Below, one piece after another: positions 7,993 through 16,431 of a DNA stretch of 64,000 nucleotides (the first letter of the stretch is position 1; each line of letters starts with the position of its first letter). The position numbers and the translations under genes were made by a program. Under the pieces are notes generated by a model. That model had not been told where the DNA came from. It made no database searches and saw nothing but the letters and a program-made list of their open reading frames with translations. Origin of the DNA: Herpetosiphon sp042688385 (GTDB taxonomy: Bacteria; Chloroflexota; Chloroflexia; Chloroflexales; Herpetosiphonaceae); the NCBI RefSeq assembly GCF_042688385.1, contig NZ_JBHUPY010000026.1:1-64000 (forward strand), given 5' to 3'.

Positions 7993-9342
7993 TTAGAGTG
8001 GTTGACCCCGTTCAGCTGCTTGCTCAACTGCGCGTACCAAGAAGATTGGTTGTTGGCTAGTGCGAATCAGCTTGGTTGCAACGCTGCCCATCCACATGCG
8101 GCTGAAGCCGCTGCGGCCATGAGTTGCCATAACGATCATGCTCGCAACTGCTTCGTTGGCAACTTCATTGATCATCTCTGCTGGGATACCGCTCACCACG
8201 AGGTGGCGCGTGCGCAGGCGTGGCGTTTGCAACGATTGCTCAAGCTGCTGCAAATATTTTTGGGCTTGCTCACGAGCTTGCGATTTTTCGCCAGCGCTCC
8301 ACATTGGCACAACTCCCGCCTCGACCAAGCCCGGCTCGTCAAGACCAGGTGTAACGCTGAGCAACACCAGCTCCGCTTGATGGGCTTCGGCTAATTGGCT
8401 GGCCAAGGGCAAGGCTTGTTCAGCTAAGTCTGAGCCATCGAGTGGCACAATAATCGTGCGCAATTCGGGCGGAATTTTGAAGGTTTCAACCTTATTTTCA
8501 TCGCCATGGATCACCAAAATTGGCACAGGCGTTGCTTGGACTACTTTTTCAGCGACGCTGCCCAGCACCCAGCGCCCAAGCCCACTGCGGCCATGGCTGG
8601 CGAGCACAATTTCGCGCACATTGCTTTGATCGGTCGCAAATTGCACAATTGCCTGGGCTGGGTCGCCTTCAAGCACGCTGGTTCGAATGCTCAAACCTTG
8701 TTGCTCATAGCGAGCTTTGAGTTCATCGAGATAGGTTTGGGCTGCTTGGCGCTCGTCATCGAGCCATTGGCGCGTATCAACTGCACTTGGCACTGGCCAT
8801 GCATAGGCTGTGACCAGGGTCGGGAAGCCAACAACCCGAATTAAATGCAGGACACTGCTGTTACGGCGGGCTAAAACCACCGCATAATCCAAGGCCTGTT
8901 CCGCTAAGCGTGAACCATCAAGTGGAATCAACATTTGGCGTTCCATAATCAATCCTCCTTTGGATTGGAGAGCGACATTGCTCTCAACAAGGTGATCAAG
9001 TTCACCAAGTAGGGGCGCTAACGAGCTAGGTTTTTCGAGGTACGACGTGATTGGCAAGTTGCGTAAGCGTTGGCGCATGCTTGGCGAACTGCCCGATGCC
9101 ACCACGGCAATTGCCGTTGATGGTTGCTCCTCACACAATTGTTCCAGCAACCGCAATCCATGCAGCCGATATGGAGCAGGATCAATCACAACTAAGTTGG
9201 GTCGATGCGCCTGAACACTAGCCCAATCAGCTTGTTTGACAATATTGACTTGGACGTTCTGGCCCCAACGGCGCTGAAAGCGCGCGGCGGTTGTTTGGGC
9301 TGAACCTTGATCTGGGTCAATGATGACGATTGAGAAGTTCAT
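7993..9342 (-). CDS. receiver-like domain fused to two universal stress domains
   Basis: The protein has 449 residues. Residues 1-125 look like a degenerate response-regulator receiver (IVIIDPD, LVVIDPAPYR, LEKPSS). Residues 136-285 and 295-435 are two UspA domains. Each carries the ATP-binding pattern G-x2-G-x9-G-S: GRSGLGRWVLGSVAEKV and GRSGFSRMWMGSVATKL. An AAGGAT site precedes the first ATG. An internal in-frame ATG at 8946 (Met133) has a perfect AAGGAGG 7 nt upstream, so a 317-residue tandem-USP protein without the receiver may also be made. The gene is alone between serA's terminator region and a repeat island. Tandem USPs commonly respond to energy or redox stress; that role is inferred. 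Confidence 0.85.
   Translation of the reverse strand: MNFSIVIIDPDQGSAQTTAARFQRRWGQNVQVNIVKQADWASVQAHRPNLVVIDPAPYRLHGLRLLEQLCEEQPSTAIAVVASGSSPSMRQRLRNLPITSYLEKPSSLAPLLGELDHLVESNVALQSKGGLIMERQMLIPLDGSRLAEQALDYAVVLARRNSSVLHLIRVVGFPTLVTAYAWPVPSAVDTRQWLDDERQAAQTYLDELKARYEQQGLSIRTSVLEGDPAQAIVQFATDQSNVREIVLASHGRSGLGRWVLGSVAEKVVQATPVPILVIHGDENKVETFKIPPELRTIIVPLDGSDLAEQALPLASQLAEAHQAELVLLSVTPGLDEPGLVEAGVVPMWSAGEKSQAREQAQKYLQQLEQSLQTPRLRTRHLVVSGIPAEMINEVANEAVASMIVMATHGRSGFSRMWMGSVATKLIRTSQQPIFLVRAVEQAAERGQPL
8944..8960 (-). promoter_or_regulatory. internal Shine-Dalgarno and start for stand-alone USP
   Basis: On the minus strand AAGGAGG (complement of 8954-8960) is followed after 7 nt by the in-frame codon ATG for Met133, exactly where the first USP domain begins. 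This is a better ribosome site than that of the annotated start. Confidence 0.6.
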
Positions 9343-9361
9343 GGCTTGCTATCCTTATTAT

Positions 9362-9375
9362 CACTATACATAGTG
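9362..9375. promoter_or_regulatory. palindrome over the USP promoter
   Basis: CACTATACATAGTG is an inverted repeat (CACTAT/ATAGTG) 20 nt before the start codon. On the minus strand it includes TATAGT, a fair -10. It could be a repressor site or a chance palindrome. Confidence 0.35.
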
Positions 9376-9447
9376 TAGCGCGGATAGCATGTCAATCGGG
9401 TTAAGAGAGGATAACCAAAGGGTGTTAAAATCCTTACCAATGCGAAA

Positions 9448-9480
9448 AGCCACGTTTCGCCATTGAATCGTGGCGGCTTT
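9448..9480 (-). terminator. probable terminator of serA
   Basis: On the minus strand AAAAGCC...CCACG pairs with CGTGGCTTTT, leaving a 3-nt bulge, and a short T run follows. It lies 17-49 nt after the serA stop. Confidence 0.5.
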
Positions 9481-9496
9481 TGGGGTCGTTTGAGGC

Positions 9497-11071
9497 TTAG
9501 AGCAGCACGCTATAGGCGCTTTCGATATCGGCTTGATTGTTAATGTCGGTCAAAGTTTCGGCTGAAATTGCTTCATCGACCGTGAGCACCATAATTGCCG
9601 TGCCGCGTGGGCTTGAACGCCCAACGTGCATCGATGAAATGTTGATGTCAGCACTGCCAAGCAAGGTGCCAATCCGTCCGATAAAGCCAGGTCGATCTTG
9701 GTGGAAGGTGAACAACATCGAGCTAGTTGGCACCAAATCCAGCCAAAATTCGTTGATTTGGACGATGTGAGCTTCGCCACGCACCACCGTGCCACCGAAG
9801 GTATGCACCACGCCATCGGTTGTGGTCACGACCAATTGCAACAATTCGGTGTAGGTTTCTGCGTCTGGGCGATGGGTTTCGTTGATGCTAAGGCCGCGTT
9901 CGCGTGCCAAGAATGGGGCATTAACTGGCGTAACCCGCCCTTCTGAGCCACCTTCGAGCAAGCCCTGCAACACCGCCAATTTGATTGGTTCGCTGGTGAG
10001 GCCCGCCAAAGCACCGTTATAAACAATTTGATATGACTGGGCTGGTAGATCGATTAATTGAGTGCTGAGCCGAGCCAATTTGCGGCCAAGATCGAGATAT
10101 GGTCCAACAATCGCCCATTCTTCGGGAGCAACGAACGGCGCGTTAACTGCATAGCGTGGCGAACGGCCAGCCAAGGCATCAACCACACCTTCGGCCACGT
10201 CGGCGGCGGTCAAAGCTTGGGCTTCTTCGGTCGAAGCGCCTAAGTGTGGCAAAACAATCGCTCGTGGATGATTGACAATTGGTCCAGTTGGTGGCTCTTT
10301 TGCAAATACGTCGAGCGCTGCGCCGCCAAGATGGCCCGATTCCAAGGCTTCGAACAAGGCTTCTTCATCGATTACGCCGCCCCGAGCACAATTGATAATA
10401 TAGCTGCCTTTTTTCATTTGGCTCAAACGTTGGGCATCGAACAAATTGCGAGTGGCATCGATCAACGGAATGTGCAATGAAATAACATCAGCGCGGCTGG
10501 TTAATTCGTCGAGCGTCACTGGGGTCACGCCAAGTTGCGCTGCACGTTCAGCATTAATAATTGGGTCGTAGGCGATGATATTCATTTCTAACGCCCGCGC
10601 GCGGCGAGCCACTTCCGAGGCGATGCGGCCAAAGCCAACTAAGCCTAGGGTTTTGCCACGAACTTCCCAACCGCCATATTTGCTGCGTTCCCATTTACCA
10701 TTTTGCAAGGCTGCATGGGCTTGGGGAATGTTGCGCGCAAGGTCAAGCATCAAGCCAATCGTCAATTCGGCGACGGCGATGCTATTCGATGCTGGGGCAT
10801 TAACCACCAAAATACCTTGCTGATTGGCTGCTGCCAAATCGATGTTGTCGACACCCGTCCCGGCGCGGCCAACAACTCGTAATTTGGTGCCTGCTGCAAG
10901 CACTTTGGCGGTAACTTTGGTTTGCGAGCGCACGATCAAGGCATCGTACTCAGGCAAAACATCCAACAGGGTTTCTGGTGTAAGATCAAGACGAACATCA
11001 ACCTCGGCGACCTCTTTGAGCGCCGCAAGGCCTTCGGCACCAATCTTCTCCGTGACCAGGATACGATCCAT
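9497..11071 (-). CDS. serA: D-3-phosphoglycerate dehydrogenase
   Basis: The enzyme (524 residues) makes 3-phosphohydroxypyruvate, the first step of serine synthesis. The Rossmann motif is GLVGFGRIASEVARRA. The catalytic Arg is in NCARGGVIDEEAL, and the His-Glu region is PHLGASTEEAQ. An intervening ASB domain and a C-terminal ACT domain (TFHQDRPGFIGRIGTLL) make this the long, serine-feedback type. The open frame extends 22 codons upstream, but those residues are not family-like; the ATG at 11071 starts MDRILVTEKIG and has AGGAG 10 nt upstream. It is monocistronic as far as can be seen. Confidence 0.93.
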   Translation of the reverse strand: MDRILVTEKIGAEGLAALKEVAEVDVRLDLTPETLLDVLPEYDALIVRSQTKVTAKVLAAGTKLRVVGRAGTGVDNIDLAAANQQGILVVNAPASNSIAVAELTIGLMLDLARNIPQAHAALQNGKWERSKYGGWEVRGKTLGLVGFGRIASEVARRARALEMNIIAYDPIINAERAAQLGVTPVTLDELTSRADVISLHIPLIDATRNLFDAQRLSQMKKGSYIINCARGGVIDEEALFEALESGHLGGAALDVFAKEPPTGPIVNHPRAIVLPHLGASTEEAQALTAADVAEGVVDALAGRSPRYAVNAPFVAPEEWAIVGPYLDLGRKLARLSTQLIDLPAQSYQIVYNGALAGLTSEPIKLAVLQGLLEGGSEGRVTPVNAPFLARERGLSINETHRPDAETYTELLQLVVTTTDGVVHTFGGTVVRGEAHIVQINEFWLDLVPTSSMLFTFHQDRPGFIGRIGTLLGSADINISSMHVGRSSPRGTAIMVLTVDEAISAETLTDINNQADIESAYSVLL

Positions 11072-11280
11072 GAGGTGGTTACTCCTGTGGTAGTAAACAA
11101 AAAAGGGCAGATGGACACGCTCTGCCGCTGCCAGCATTGGCTGATGGGAGTTTTGTGTATTGTATCACAAGCAACAAATGGCGCTGTTGCTGCCAATGTA
11201 TCGCCGAATGTATCTCGCGATGTATTCGTTGCTGACGCTAAAAGCCTATACTGCCTGCATCAACCCAAGGAGATACACCG

Positions 11281-11574
11281 ATGAACCACCCAACAATTCA
11301 AAAAGATACTGGTGCTTGGATCGCGTTTACCTGGATTTCGTTTTTCATTTCGATTGCGGCCTTGATCTTGGGCATTTATCATGCGCCGGTCGATATTTGG
11401 GTCAAGAGCTTTTTGGCAGTTGCCGCCTTATTTGCCGTTGGGAGCACCTTTACCTTGGCCAAAACCATCCGCGACAACTCTGAAGCTGGCAAAATGCTCA
11501 ATCGCTATGCCGATGCTAAAACCGAGCAAATTATCTCCAACTACGAATTTAGCTCGGCTCCGCGCAATGTTTGA
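11281..11574 (+). CDS. YiaA/B-type two-helix membrane protein
   Basis: The protein has 97 residues with two hydrophobic helices (about 14-36 and 42-62) and a polar C-terminus. The sequence GAWIAFTWISFFISIAALILG and the spacing fit the YiaAB domain of inner-membrane proteins with unknown function. AAGGAG lies 8 nt before the ATG. It is flanked by serA in divergent orientation and by an interspersed element downstream. Confidence 0.75.
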   Translation: MNHPTIQKDTGAWIAFTWISFFISIAALILGIYHAPVDIWVKSFLAVAALFAVGSTFTLAKTIRDNSEAGKMLNRYADAKTEQIISNYEFSSAPRNV

Positions 11575-11602
11575 GCGATGATTGACTAGATCTTTAACAT
11601 GA

Positions 11603-11732
11603 TCCCCTCACCCCAACCCCTCTCCCGTCCAACGGGCGAGGGGCTTTAACGCCGTGGTTCTTGCGCACTGCGTCGGTAAAAACCGGTGCTCCCCTCGCCC
11701 GCGTTCAGTGGGAGAGGGGCTGGGGGTGAGGG
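11603..11732. repeat. 130-bp interspersed palindromic element, copy 2
   Basis: The ends are CCCCTCACCCCAACCCC and GGGGCTGGGGGTGAGGG. The inner hairpins are CCCGTCCAACGGG and CCCGCGTTCAGTGGG. It sits between convergent genes (YiaAB and SDR). Downstream, 11750-11795 has CAGCCAATAGCC-type words and 11812-11842 has TTCTATGCTCTATG-type words of the dispersed repeat families. Confidence 0.85.
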
Positions 11733-11848
11733 CATGCAATTGGTTTCCAAGCCAATCACTTAATCACACAGCCAATAGCCTACAGCCAATAGCCACATAC
11801 CTCATAAGCGCTTATGTTCTATGCTCTATGTTCTATGTTCTTTCGCCC

Positions 11849-12691
11849 CTACCTTACAAACGCCTGTTGATAAATTGTATGCACTTTGACCAAAACAGCC
11901 TGGGCTTGTTGGGCGGCTGGAAGGGCTGTATTGCGGCCTTTGTTGATAAAACTGCCACTGGCAAATGCTTGCTGGTTGAAGGCGGCGCGATACAACTGCT
12001 CAGCGCCCGTACTTGGGTGCTTAAACAGCAAGCCGTGGATTGGACGTAGCCACCAAGGCAAGCCTGCATTGGTTTTGAGCGAGCCACGATTGGCCCCAGG
12101 ACAAACGCTCAAAACGGTAATGCCTTCTCGTTCGAGTTGGGGGGCGAGCGCTTGGCTCCAGAGCGAAAGCGCAAGTTTGGAGCTAGCATATGGCCCAAAG
12201 AGCTTCTTGAAGCGTTGGGGCTTTTCCAGCTGATCAAGCTGAAATTGTTTGATCGTTAACAGGGCATTCGATGAGGTGTTGATGATGGTTTTGTGCTGGC
12301 CGCGTAAGAGCAATGCTTTCAGCTCCATGGCGATGATATAGGGCACAACACTTTGTAATTCGAAGCTTAATTCGCGGCCTTGCGGCGAGAAAAGCAAGCG
12401 TTCTGTAGTTCCACCAGCATTGTTGAACAGCAGGTCGATGCTGGTTTCGTGCTGTTTAATTGTTTGTAAGGCCGTGCGAAGTTGGCCAAAATCGCTGATT
12501 TCGGCCTGATAACTGCGCAGCATGCCAGCAGTTTGGGCCGCTTGAAGAATTGGCTCGTTCATGGGAAACTGTGAACGCATCAGGCTGATGATTGCCCAGC
12601 CCTCGTTGAGCAAGCGTTTGGTCAGTTCAAGCCCGATTCCCGAATTTGCTCCCGTAATTAAGGCCGTTTTGGGTAACGATTGGGTGGCCAT
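11849..12691 (-). CDS. short-chain dehydrogenase/reductase
   Basis: The protein (280 residues) is an NAD(P)-dependent oxidoreductase of the classical SDR family. The cofactor motif is TGANSGIG, then NNAGG, the catalytic Ser in INTSSNALL and Tyr-x3-Lys in YASSK. Two ATGs are in frame; the second (12691) is used because GGAGG lies 5 nt before it, inside the first codons of the longer frame. It is transcribed away from a TetR regulator, with a perfect 13-bp palindrome between them, so it is very probably the regulator's target. Substrate is unknown; the family and TetR pairing suggest detoxification of a small lipophilic compound, an inference. Confidence 0.87.
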   Translation of the reverse strand: MATQSLPKTALITGANSGIGLELTKRLLNEGWAIISLMRSQFPMNEPILQAAQTAGMLRSYQAEISDFGQLRTALQTIKQHETSIDLLFNNAGGTTERLLFSPQGRELSFELQSVVPYIIAMELKALLLRGQHKTIINTSSNALLTIKQFQLDQLEKPQRFKKLFGPYASSKLALSLWSQALAPQLEREGITVLSVCPGANRGSLKTNAGLPWWLRPIHGLLFKHPSTGAEQLYRAAFNQQAFASGSFINKGRNTALPAAQQAQAVLVKVHTIYQQAFVR

Positions 12692-12705
12692 CCGCGCCTC
12701 CATTG

Positions 12706-12735
12706 ATTTATTTTATAGAACGCTATAAAATAAAT
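12706..12735. promoter_or_regulatory. perfect TetR operator in the SDR/tetR divergent promoter
   Basis: Two 13-bp arms (12706-12718 and 12723-12735) are exact reverse complements around a 4-bp centre AACG. The core TATAG-AACG-CTATA is typical of TetR-family operators. It overlaps -10-like TATAAA/TAAAAT sequences in both directions, with a TTGATT 17 bp upstream on the plus strand, so bound repressor would block both genes. Confidence 0.8.
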
Positions 12736-12787
12736 CTAGCGGATCTATTCGTGATTGTCAAATTTTAATAGTGATCGATAGACAATT

Positions 12788-13426
12788 ATGCAAGCAACCA
12801 GACCGCGAGGCCGACCGCGCACCTTTGATCGGCAAGCAGCCCTAGAGGCGGCGATGGAATTATTTTGGCGACATGGCTACGAAGGCACCTCGATTGCCGA
12901 TTTGACGACGGCGATGGGTTTTACGCCACCGACGTTGTATGCAGCCTTTGGCTCAAAAGAAGATCTGTATCGCGAGGTGATTCAGGTTTTTCTGCTACGC
13001 AGCGAGCGGCGGCGCATGCAAGCGGCCTTGGCGCAACCCAGTGCCTATGCCATGTTGCGCTCGTATTTGTATGCTGCTGCTGAAAACTTTACCGATCCGC
13101 AAACGCCTGCTGGCTGTATGGTGGCTACGGCGGAGCTGCAATGTGCAACCGAAAATCAGCCAATTGCCCAAGAAGTTGCCCGCATTCGCCAGCAAATGTT
13201 GCTCGCCTTTGTCGAGCGCTTGAATGAAGCAAAAACTAGCGCCGAATTGCCAGCAATGATCGATGCACTGGCCTTGGCCAATTTTTATACAGCGATTGTG
13301 CAAGGGATGTCGGTACAAGCGATTGATGGCGCAAGCACCAACGATTTGCTTGCGGTTGCCGATTTGGCGCTCAGCGCGTGGCCGGGCGAAAAGTCAGAAG
13401 GCAAAAGTCAAAAGTCAGAAGCATGA
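12788..13426 (+). CDS. TetR/AcrR-family transcriptional repressor
   Basis: The protein has 212 residues. The N-terminal HTH runs over residues 8-55 (RGRPRTFDRQAALEAAMELF, GTSIADLTTAMGFTPPTLYAAFGSKEDLY), followed by an all-helical ligand domain. No good Shine-Dalgarno precedes the ATG, so leaderless or weak translation is likely. It divergently faces an SDR gene over a perfect operator and probably represses both. The last dozen residues (about EKSEGKSQKSEA) are encoded by a dispersed AAAAGTCAGAAGG-type repeat that continues into the spacer, so the natural C-terminus seems to have been overwritten by repeat DNA. Confidence 0.9.
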   Translation: MQATRPRGRPRTFDRQAALEAAMELFWRHGYEGTSIADLTTAMGFTPPTLYAAFGSKEDLYREVIQVFLLRSERRRMQAALAQPSAYAMLRSYLYAAAENFTDPQTPAGCMVATAELQCATENQPIAQEVARIRQQMLLAFVERLNEAKTSAELPAMIDALALANFYTAIVQGMSVQAIDGASTNDLLAVADLALSAWPGEKSEGKSQKSEA

Positions 13427-13692
13427 GGGATGAAAGCAAAAGTCAAAAGGCAAAAGCCTAATCCTAAAAATCTGTGCCAATCTGTGGCAAAAAATACTCC
13501 TTCGTGCTCTTCGTGGATCGAAACTTAACGCAGCGGCGCAGAGGATGTGTGGCTCTAGGCTGAGGGCTATGGGCTATCGGAGATTGGTTGGATGATCCCA
13601 AAGCCAATAGCCAAAAGCCTAGAGCCAATCTCTCTTCGTGGTTAAAAAAGCTTCTATGCTCTATGCTCTTTATGTGTTCTATGTTCTTCAAT
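13387..13692. repeat. repeat island after the tetR gene
   Basis: The spacer to the LysM gene has no gene. It contains AAAAGTCAAAAGGCAAAAG words (13387-13458, beginning inside tetR), AATCTGTG twice (13472-13490), CTTCGTGCTCTTCGTGG (13500), AACGCAGCGGCGCAGAGG (13529), CCAATAGCC-type words (13560-13628) and TTCTATGCTCTATGC words (13654-13690). Confidence 0.8.
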
Positions 13693-13729
13693 ATGCTATA
13701 CTTGGGGCGTGTCTGTAGGAGACTGTACT

Positions 13730-14302
13730 GTGTCAACAAGTATTGCTTTAGCCCTCTTCTTTGTCTTACTAAGCCCCATTTTAACTGCGATTCTGCTGCG
13801 TTTTCTGCGCACGCGCCTAAGCGCCTTGCCCTTCTATTCGATTGCTGGGGTGCTGTTTGGGCTAGCTGCCTTTGCCGCAATTTGGCTGGTGAGCCAACAT
13901 CAAGCCAGCGTTCAGCTTGGCAGTTTGGTGATTATTCAGCAGCAAGGGATTGATCTCGATCTGCCGCCTGAGGTTGAAGCAACCGCCCAGCAAACCCAAG
14001 TGTTGCCAACTGTAGCTGCAACCGCAACGCGCCCAGCGCCAACCGCGACAATCCGCCCGAGTGCTACGCCAACCAGCGAGCCAACCGCAACCACGGAAGC
14101 AACCAGCGAACCGACTGCTACAGCTGAGGCAACCAGCGAACCAACTGCTGAACAACGTACCTACACCGTTGAAGATGGTGATACTTTGCGCTCGATTGCT
14201 GAGGCTTTTGATGTGACGATTGCTGAATTGCTTGAAGCCAACGATTTAACTCCCCAACAAGCTGATCAGCTTCAGCCAGGCGATGTTTTGATTATTCCAT
14301 AG
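13730..14302 (+). CDS. membrane-anchored LysM protein
   Basis: The protein has 190 residues. Two hydrophobic helices lie at about 5-25 and 35-55, then a Thr/Pro/Glu-rich linker with repeated ATSEPTAT, and a C-terminal LysM domain (YTVEDGDTLRSIAEAFDVTI ... LQPGDVLIIP) that binds glycan. The GTG at 13730 is preferred to the GTG at 13709, because AGGAG sits 8 nt before the former. It is the first gene of a four-gene run; the next start is only 9 nt after its stop. It probably ties the membrane to the peptidoglycan outside the cell. Confidence 0.8.
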   Translation: MSTSIALALFFVLLSPILTAILLRFLRTRLSALPFYSIAGVLFGLAAFAAIWLVSQHQASVQLGSLVIIQQQGIDLDLPPEVEATAQQTQVLPTVAATATRPAPTATIRPSATPTSEPTATTEATSEPTATAEATSEPTAEQRTYTVEDGDTLRSIAEAFDVTIAELLEANDLTPQQADQLQPGDVLIIP

Positions 14303-14311
14303 TGAGGTGTT

Positions 14312-15259
14312 GTGCGCGTTATTGGCTTCGTATTGGGTTTGTGTTGCTTGGTTGGTTGTGCTTCCACAGCGCCTAATCCGCCAACAACGCGCCCTGAGAT
14401 TGCAACCGCAACTAGCGTGAGCGCGAGCGCAACCGCACTTGCGCCAACACCAATTGCATTAACCGCCACTCCGATGGCCTTGGCATTGACATGGCAATCG
14501 TACACAGCCTATCGGGTTGAAGCTGGCGATAGCTTAGAATCGATTGCTGAACGAGGTGCGAGCTTTCCGCTGTTTATTAGCCGCTACAATCGGCTCAATC
14601 GCCCAATTGGCGCGGGCCAACTCTTAATTGTGCCGCGTTTAGAGAGCGATCAAGTTAATAGCTTGCCCTCAACTTCTGCGCTGATTCGCCGTGGCCTCAC
14701 CAATCAAGCTTGGGTTGGCCTTAGCTGTGATTTAGGTGCTGCGGCTAGACCAATTGAGCCAATCGTGAAGACTCTCGCGAGCAGTGCAATCAGCATCACT
14801 TTTTTTATTGACCACAACTGGATTGAGCAAAATCCGCAAGGCTTGCAACAGCTGGCCACAGCGGGCCATGAATTGGCGAATGGCGTAGCGCTGGTACAAC
14901 TTGAGCCTGAAGCGTTGAGCCAAGCCTTGCTGCGCACCGAAACCAGCCTGACTAATCAGCTCGGCATGGATGCTTCAATTCGCCCGTATCTGCGGATTTG
15001 GGGCCAAGCAAGTGGCCCAGAATTGGCCGAACTGGCTGCTCAAAACGGCTATTTATTGCTTGACAATGCTCAAGAACGCGACGCTGCCAAATTGGCTGAA
15101 AGCTTAGCTGACCCTCAGCAAGCAGCCAGCTATCGCGGGGAGTTGATTGCGCTTGATTGCAACAGCGCTGAAACTGCCGCCGCCTTGCCATTAATTATTG
15201 AACGCTTGCAGCAAGCAGGTTTGCTGACGCAGCCAATTGCAGAAATGATGCAGCCATGA
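14312..15259 (+). CDS. LysM lipoprotein with degenerate polysaccharide-deacetylase domain
   Basis: The protein has 315 residues and a GTG start with GAGGTG upstream. The signal peptide ends in a lipobox (CLVGC). Residues 66-110 are a LysM domain (YRVEAGDSLESIAERGA). Residues 135-300 resemble a NodB-type deacetylase in outline: VGLSCDLG in place of the usual VALTFDDG, and GHELANG in place of GHEIGNH. The metal Asp and His residues are mostly replaced, so catalysis is doubtful and the domain may only bind glycan. Its stop overlaps the next start (ATGA), which indicates translational coupling. Confidence 0.72.
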   Translation: MRVIGFVLGLCCLVGCASTAPNPPTTRPEIATATSVSASATALAPTPIALTATPMALALTWQSYTAYRVEAGDSLESIAERGASFPLFISRYNRLNRPIGAGQLLIVPRLESDQVNSLPSTSALIRRGLTNQAWVGLSCDLGAAARPIEPIVKTLASSAISITFFIDHNWIEQNPQGLQQLATAGHELANGVALVQLEPEALSQALLRTETSLTNQLGMDASIRPYLRIWGQASGPELAELAAQNGYLLLDNAQERDAAKLAESLADPQQAASYRGELIALDCNSAETAAALPLIIERLQQAGLLTQPIAEMMQP

Positions 15260-16431
15260 GTTTATTGATTGCGCTCTTGCCCCTATTTGGCTTGGCCCTG
15301 TTGGCCGATGGCCTAGTTGCGCCTAAGCGTTGGCATTTATTTTTAGCTTGGTTAATTGGTGTAGCGAGCGTTGTTAGCCCGCATGTGGGGCTTTCGGCGT
15401 TGGCATTATTACTGGTTGGTGGCTTGCTCGGCCAAACATGGGGCCAGCGGTTAGGTGGTGTTTTATCGGCGTTTGGGCTTGGTTTATTGGGTTTGCAGGC
15501 TGATAGTTGGGCGTGGCAAGCGGCCAGCGTAGCAGTTAATCTCAATTCAATCCATATTGGGTTGTTAATTGCTGGAGCCGCTTGTGCTTTTGGCTGCTGG
15601 CCTTGGCCCGCCAAACCTACGCCACCCGCTAGCACGTTGGCCTTGGTGCAGCTTGGCAGTTTATTGCGCTTATATAGCCTTGTGCCTTTGGATTGGGCTT
15701 GGACAGCGGTTGCAGCCATGATTGGAGCTGGCTCGGCGCTTTGGTTTGCTTGGCAATTGCTGCCAGCGCAAGCGGTCGAGCAACGGCGAGCATTGGTTGT
15801 ACAGGTTGTGTGGTGTTTGGTGCTGACAACTAGTTTATTGGCTAGTGAAGCTGGCATTGCCGCAACGTGGGCCTTGGCGCTGGCGGCATGTTTGGCGCAT
15901 CCCGTATTCCAACGCCATAGCAATTTGGCGAGTGTGGTTCCGCTGGCGATGGCGCTGTGGTTGACGGCGGCGGCAAGTTTGGCTGGCGGCTTGGCCTTGC
16001 TCAGTTGGGTCTGTTGGATTGTGCTCATGCTGCTTAGTTTGAGTACTTTTCGTTTGCCACCACAAGTTTCGCGCTGGCAATGGCCTTTGATGGCATTGCA
16101 ACTTGGGCTTGGCTTGGGCTTGCCATTCTTACTTGAGCTGTTGTTGAAGCCGGTTTGGCGTGAGCTTGGCGCAGGCTTGACCATTTTTGGCAGGCTGGAT
16201 ATTGCGCCGTGGACAGGTTTGGCGACGCGCAACCCCGGCTCGCAAGTGGTGGCAACCTTGCCTTCGCTGGTGCTTGCAGGCTTGCTTGTGGTGGGCATTG
16301 CGCTGAGTTATTTGGCCAATCGTTGGCGTAGTCAGCCAACCAACGCCGACCAAGAACCGTTGCGCGAACAAACGATGTGGCAATTGGTGAAGCGTGGCTT
16401 GCCATGGGGGAGCCAACCCCGCGATGAGTAG
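15256..16431 (+). CDS. multi-pass membrane protein, possible NuoN/Mrp relative
   Basis: The protein has 391 residues and about 11-12 hydrophobic helices, with many Leu, Ala and Trp. No family can be named with confidence. A stretch around residues 110-140 (WPWPAKPTPPASTLALVQLG, then LLRLYSL) recalls the W-P...PTPxSAL segment of proton-pumping NuoM/NuoN/MrpD subunits, and the next gene resembles NuoH in one place. The key Lys and Glu of functional pumps are not evident. It starts on the ATGA of the lipoprotein gene and overlaps the next gene by 8 nt, so the block is one operon. Confidence 0.6.
   Translation: MSLLIALLPLFGLALLADGLVAPKRWHLFLAWLIGVASVVSPHVGLSALALLLVGGLLGQTWGQRLGGVLSAFGLGLLGLQADSWAWQAASVAVNLNSIHIGLLIAGAACAFGCWPWPAKPTPPASTLALVQLGSLLRLYSLVPLDWAWTAVAAMIGAGSALWFAWQLLPAQAVEQRRALVVQVVWCLVLTTSLLASEAGIAATWALALAACLAHPVFQRHSNLASVVPLAMALWLTAAASLAGGLALLSWVCWIVLMLLSLSTFRLPPQVSRWQWPLMALQLGLGLGLPFLLELLLKPVWRELGAGLTIFGRLDIAPWTGLATRNPGSQVVATLPSLVLAGLLVVGIALSYLANRWRSQPTNADQEPLREQTMWQLVKRGLPWGSQPRDE

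Noticed and set aside
15195..16298. 367-residue minus-strand ORF opposite the membrane-protein operon
   Set aside because: It lies fully inside a well-supported plus-strand gene; the residues are Lys/Pro/Ala-rich as expected for the complement of a Leu/Trp-rich gene.
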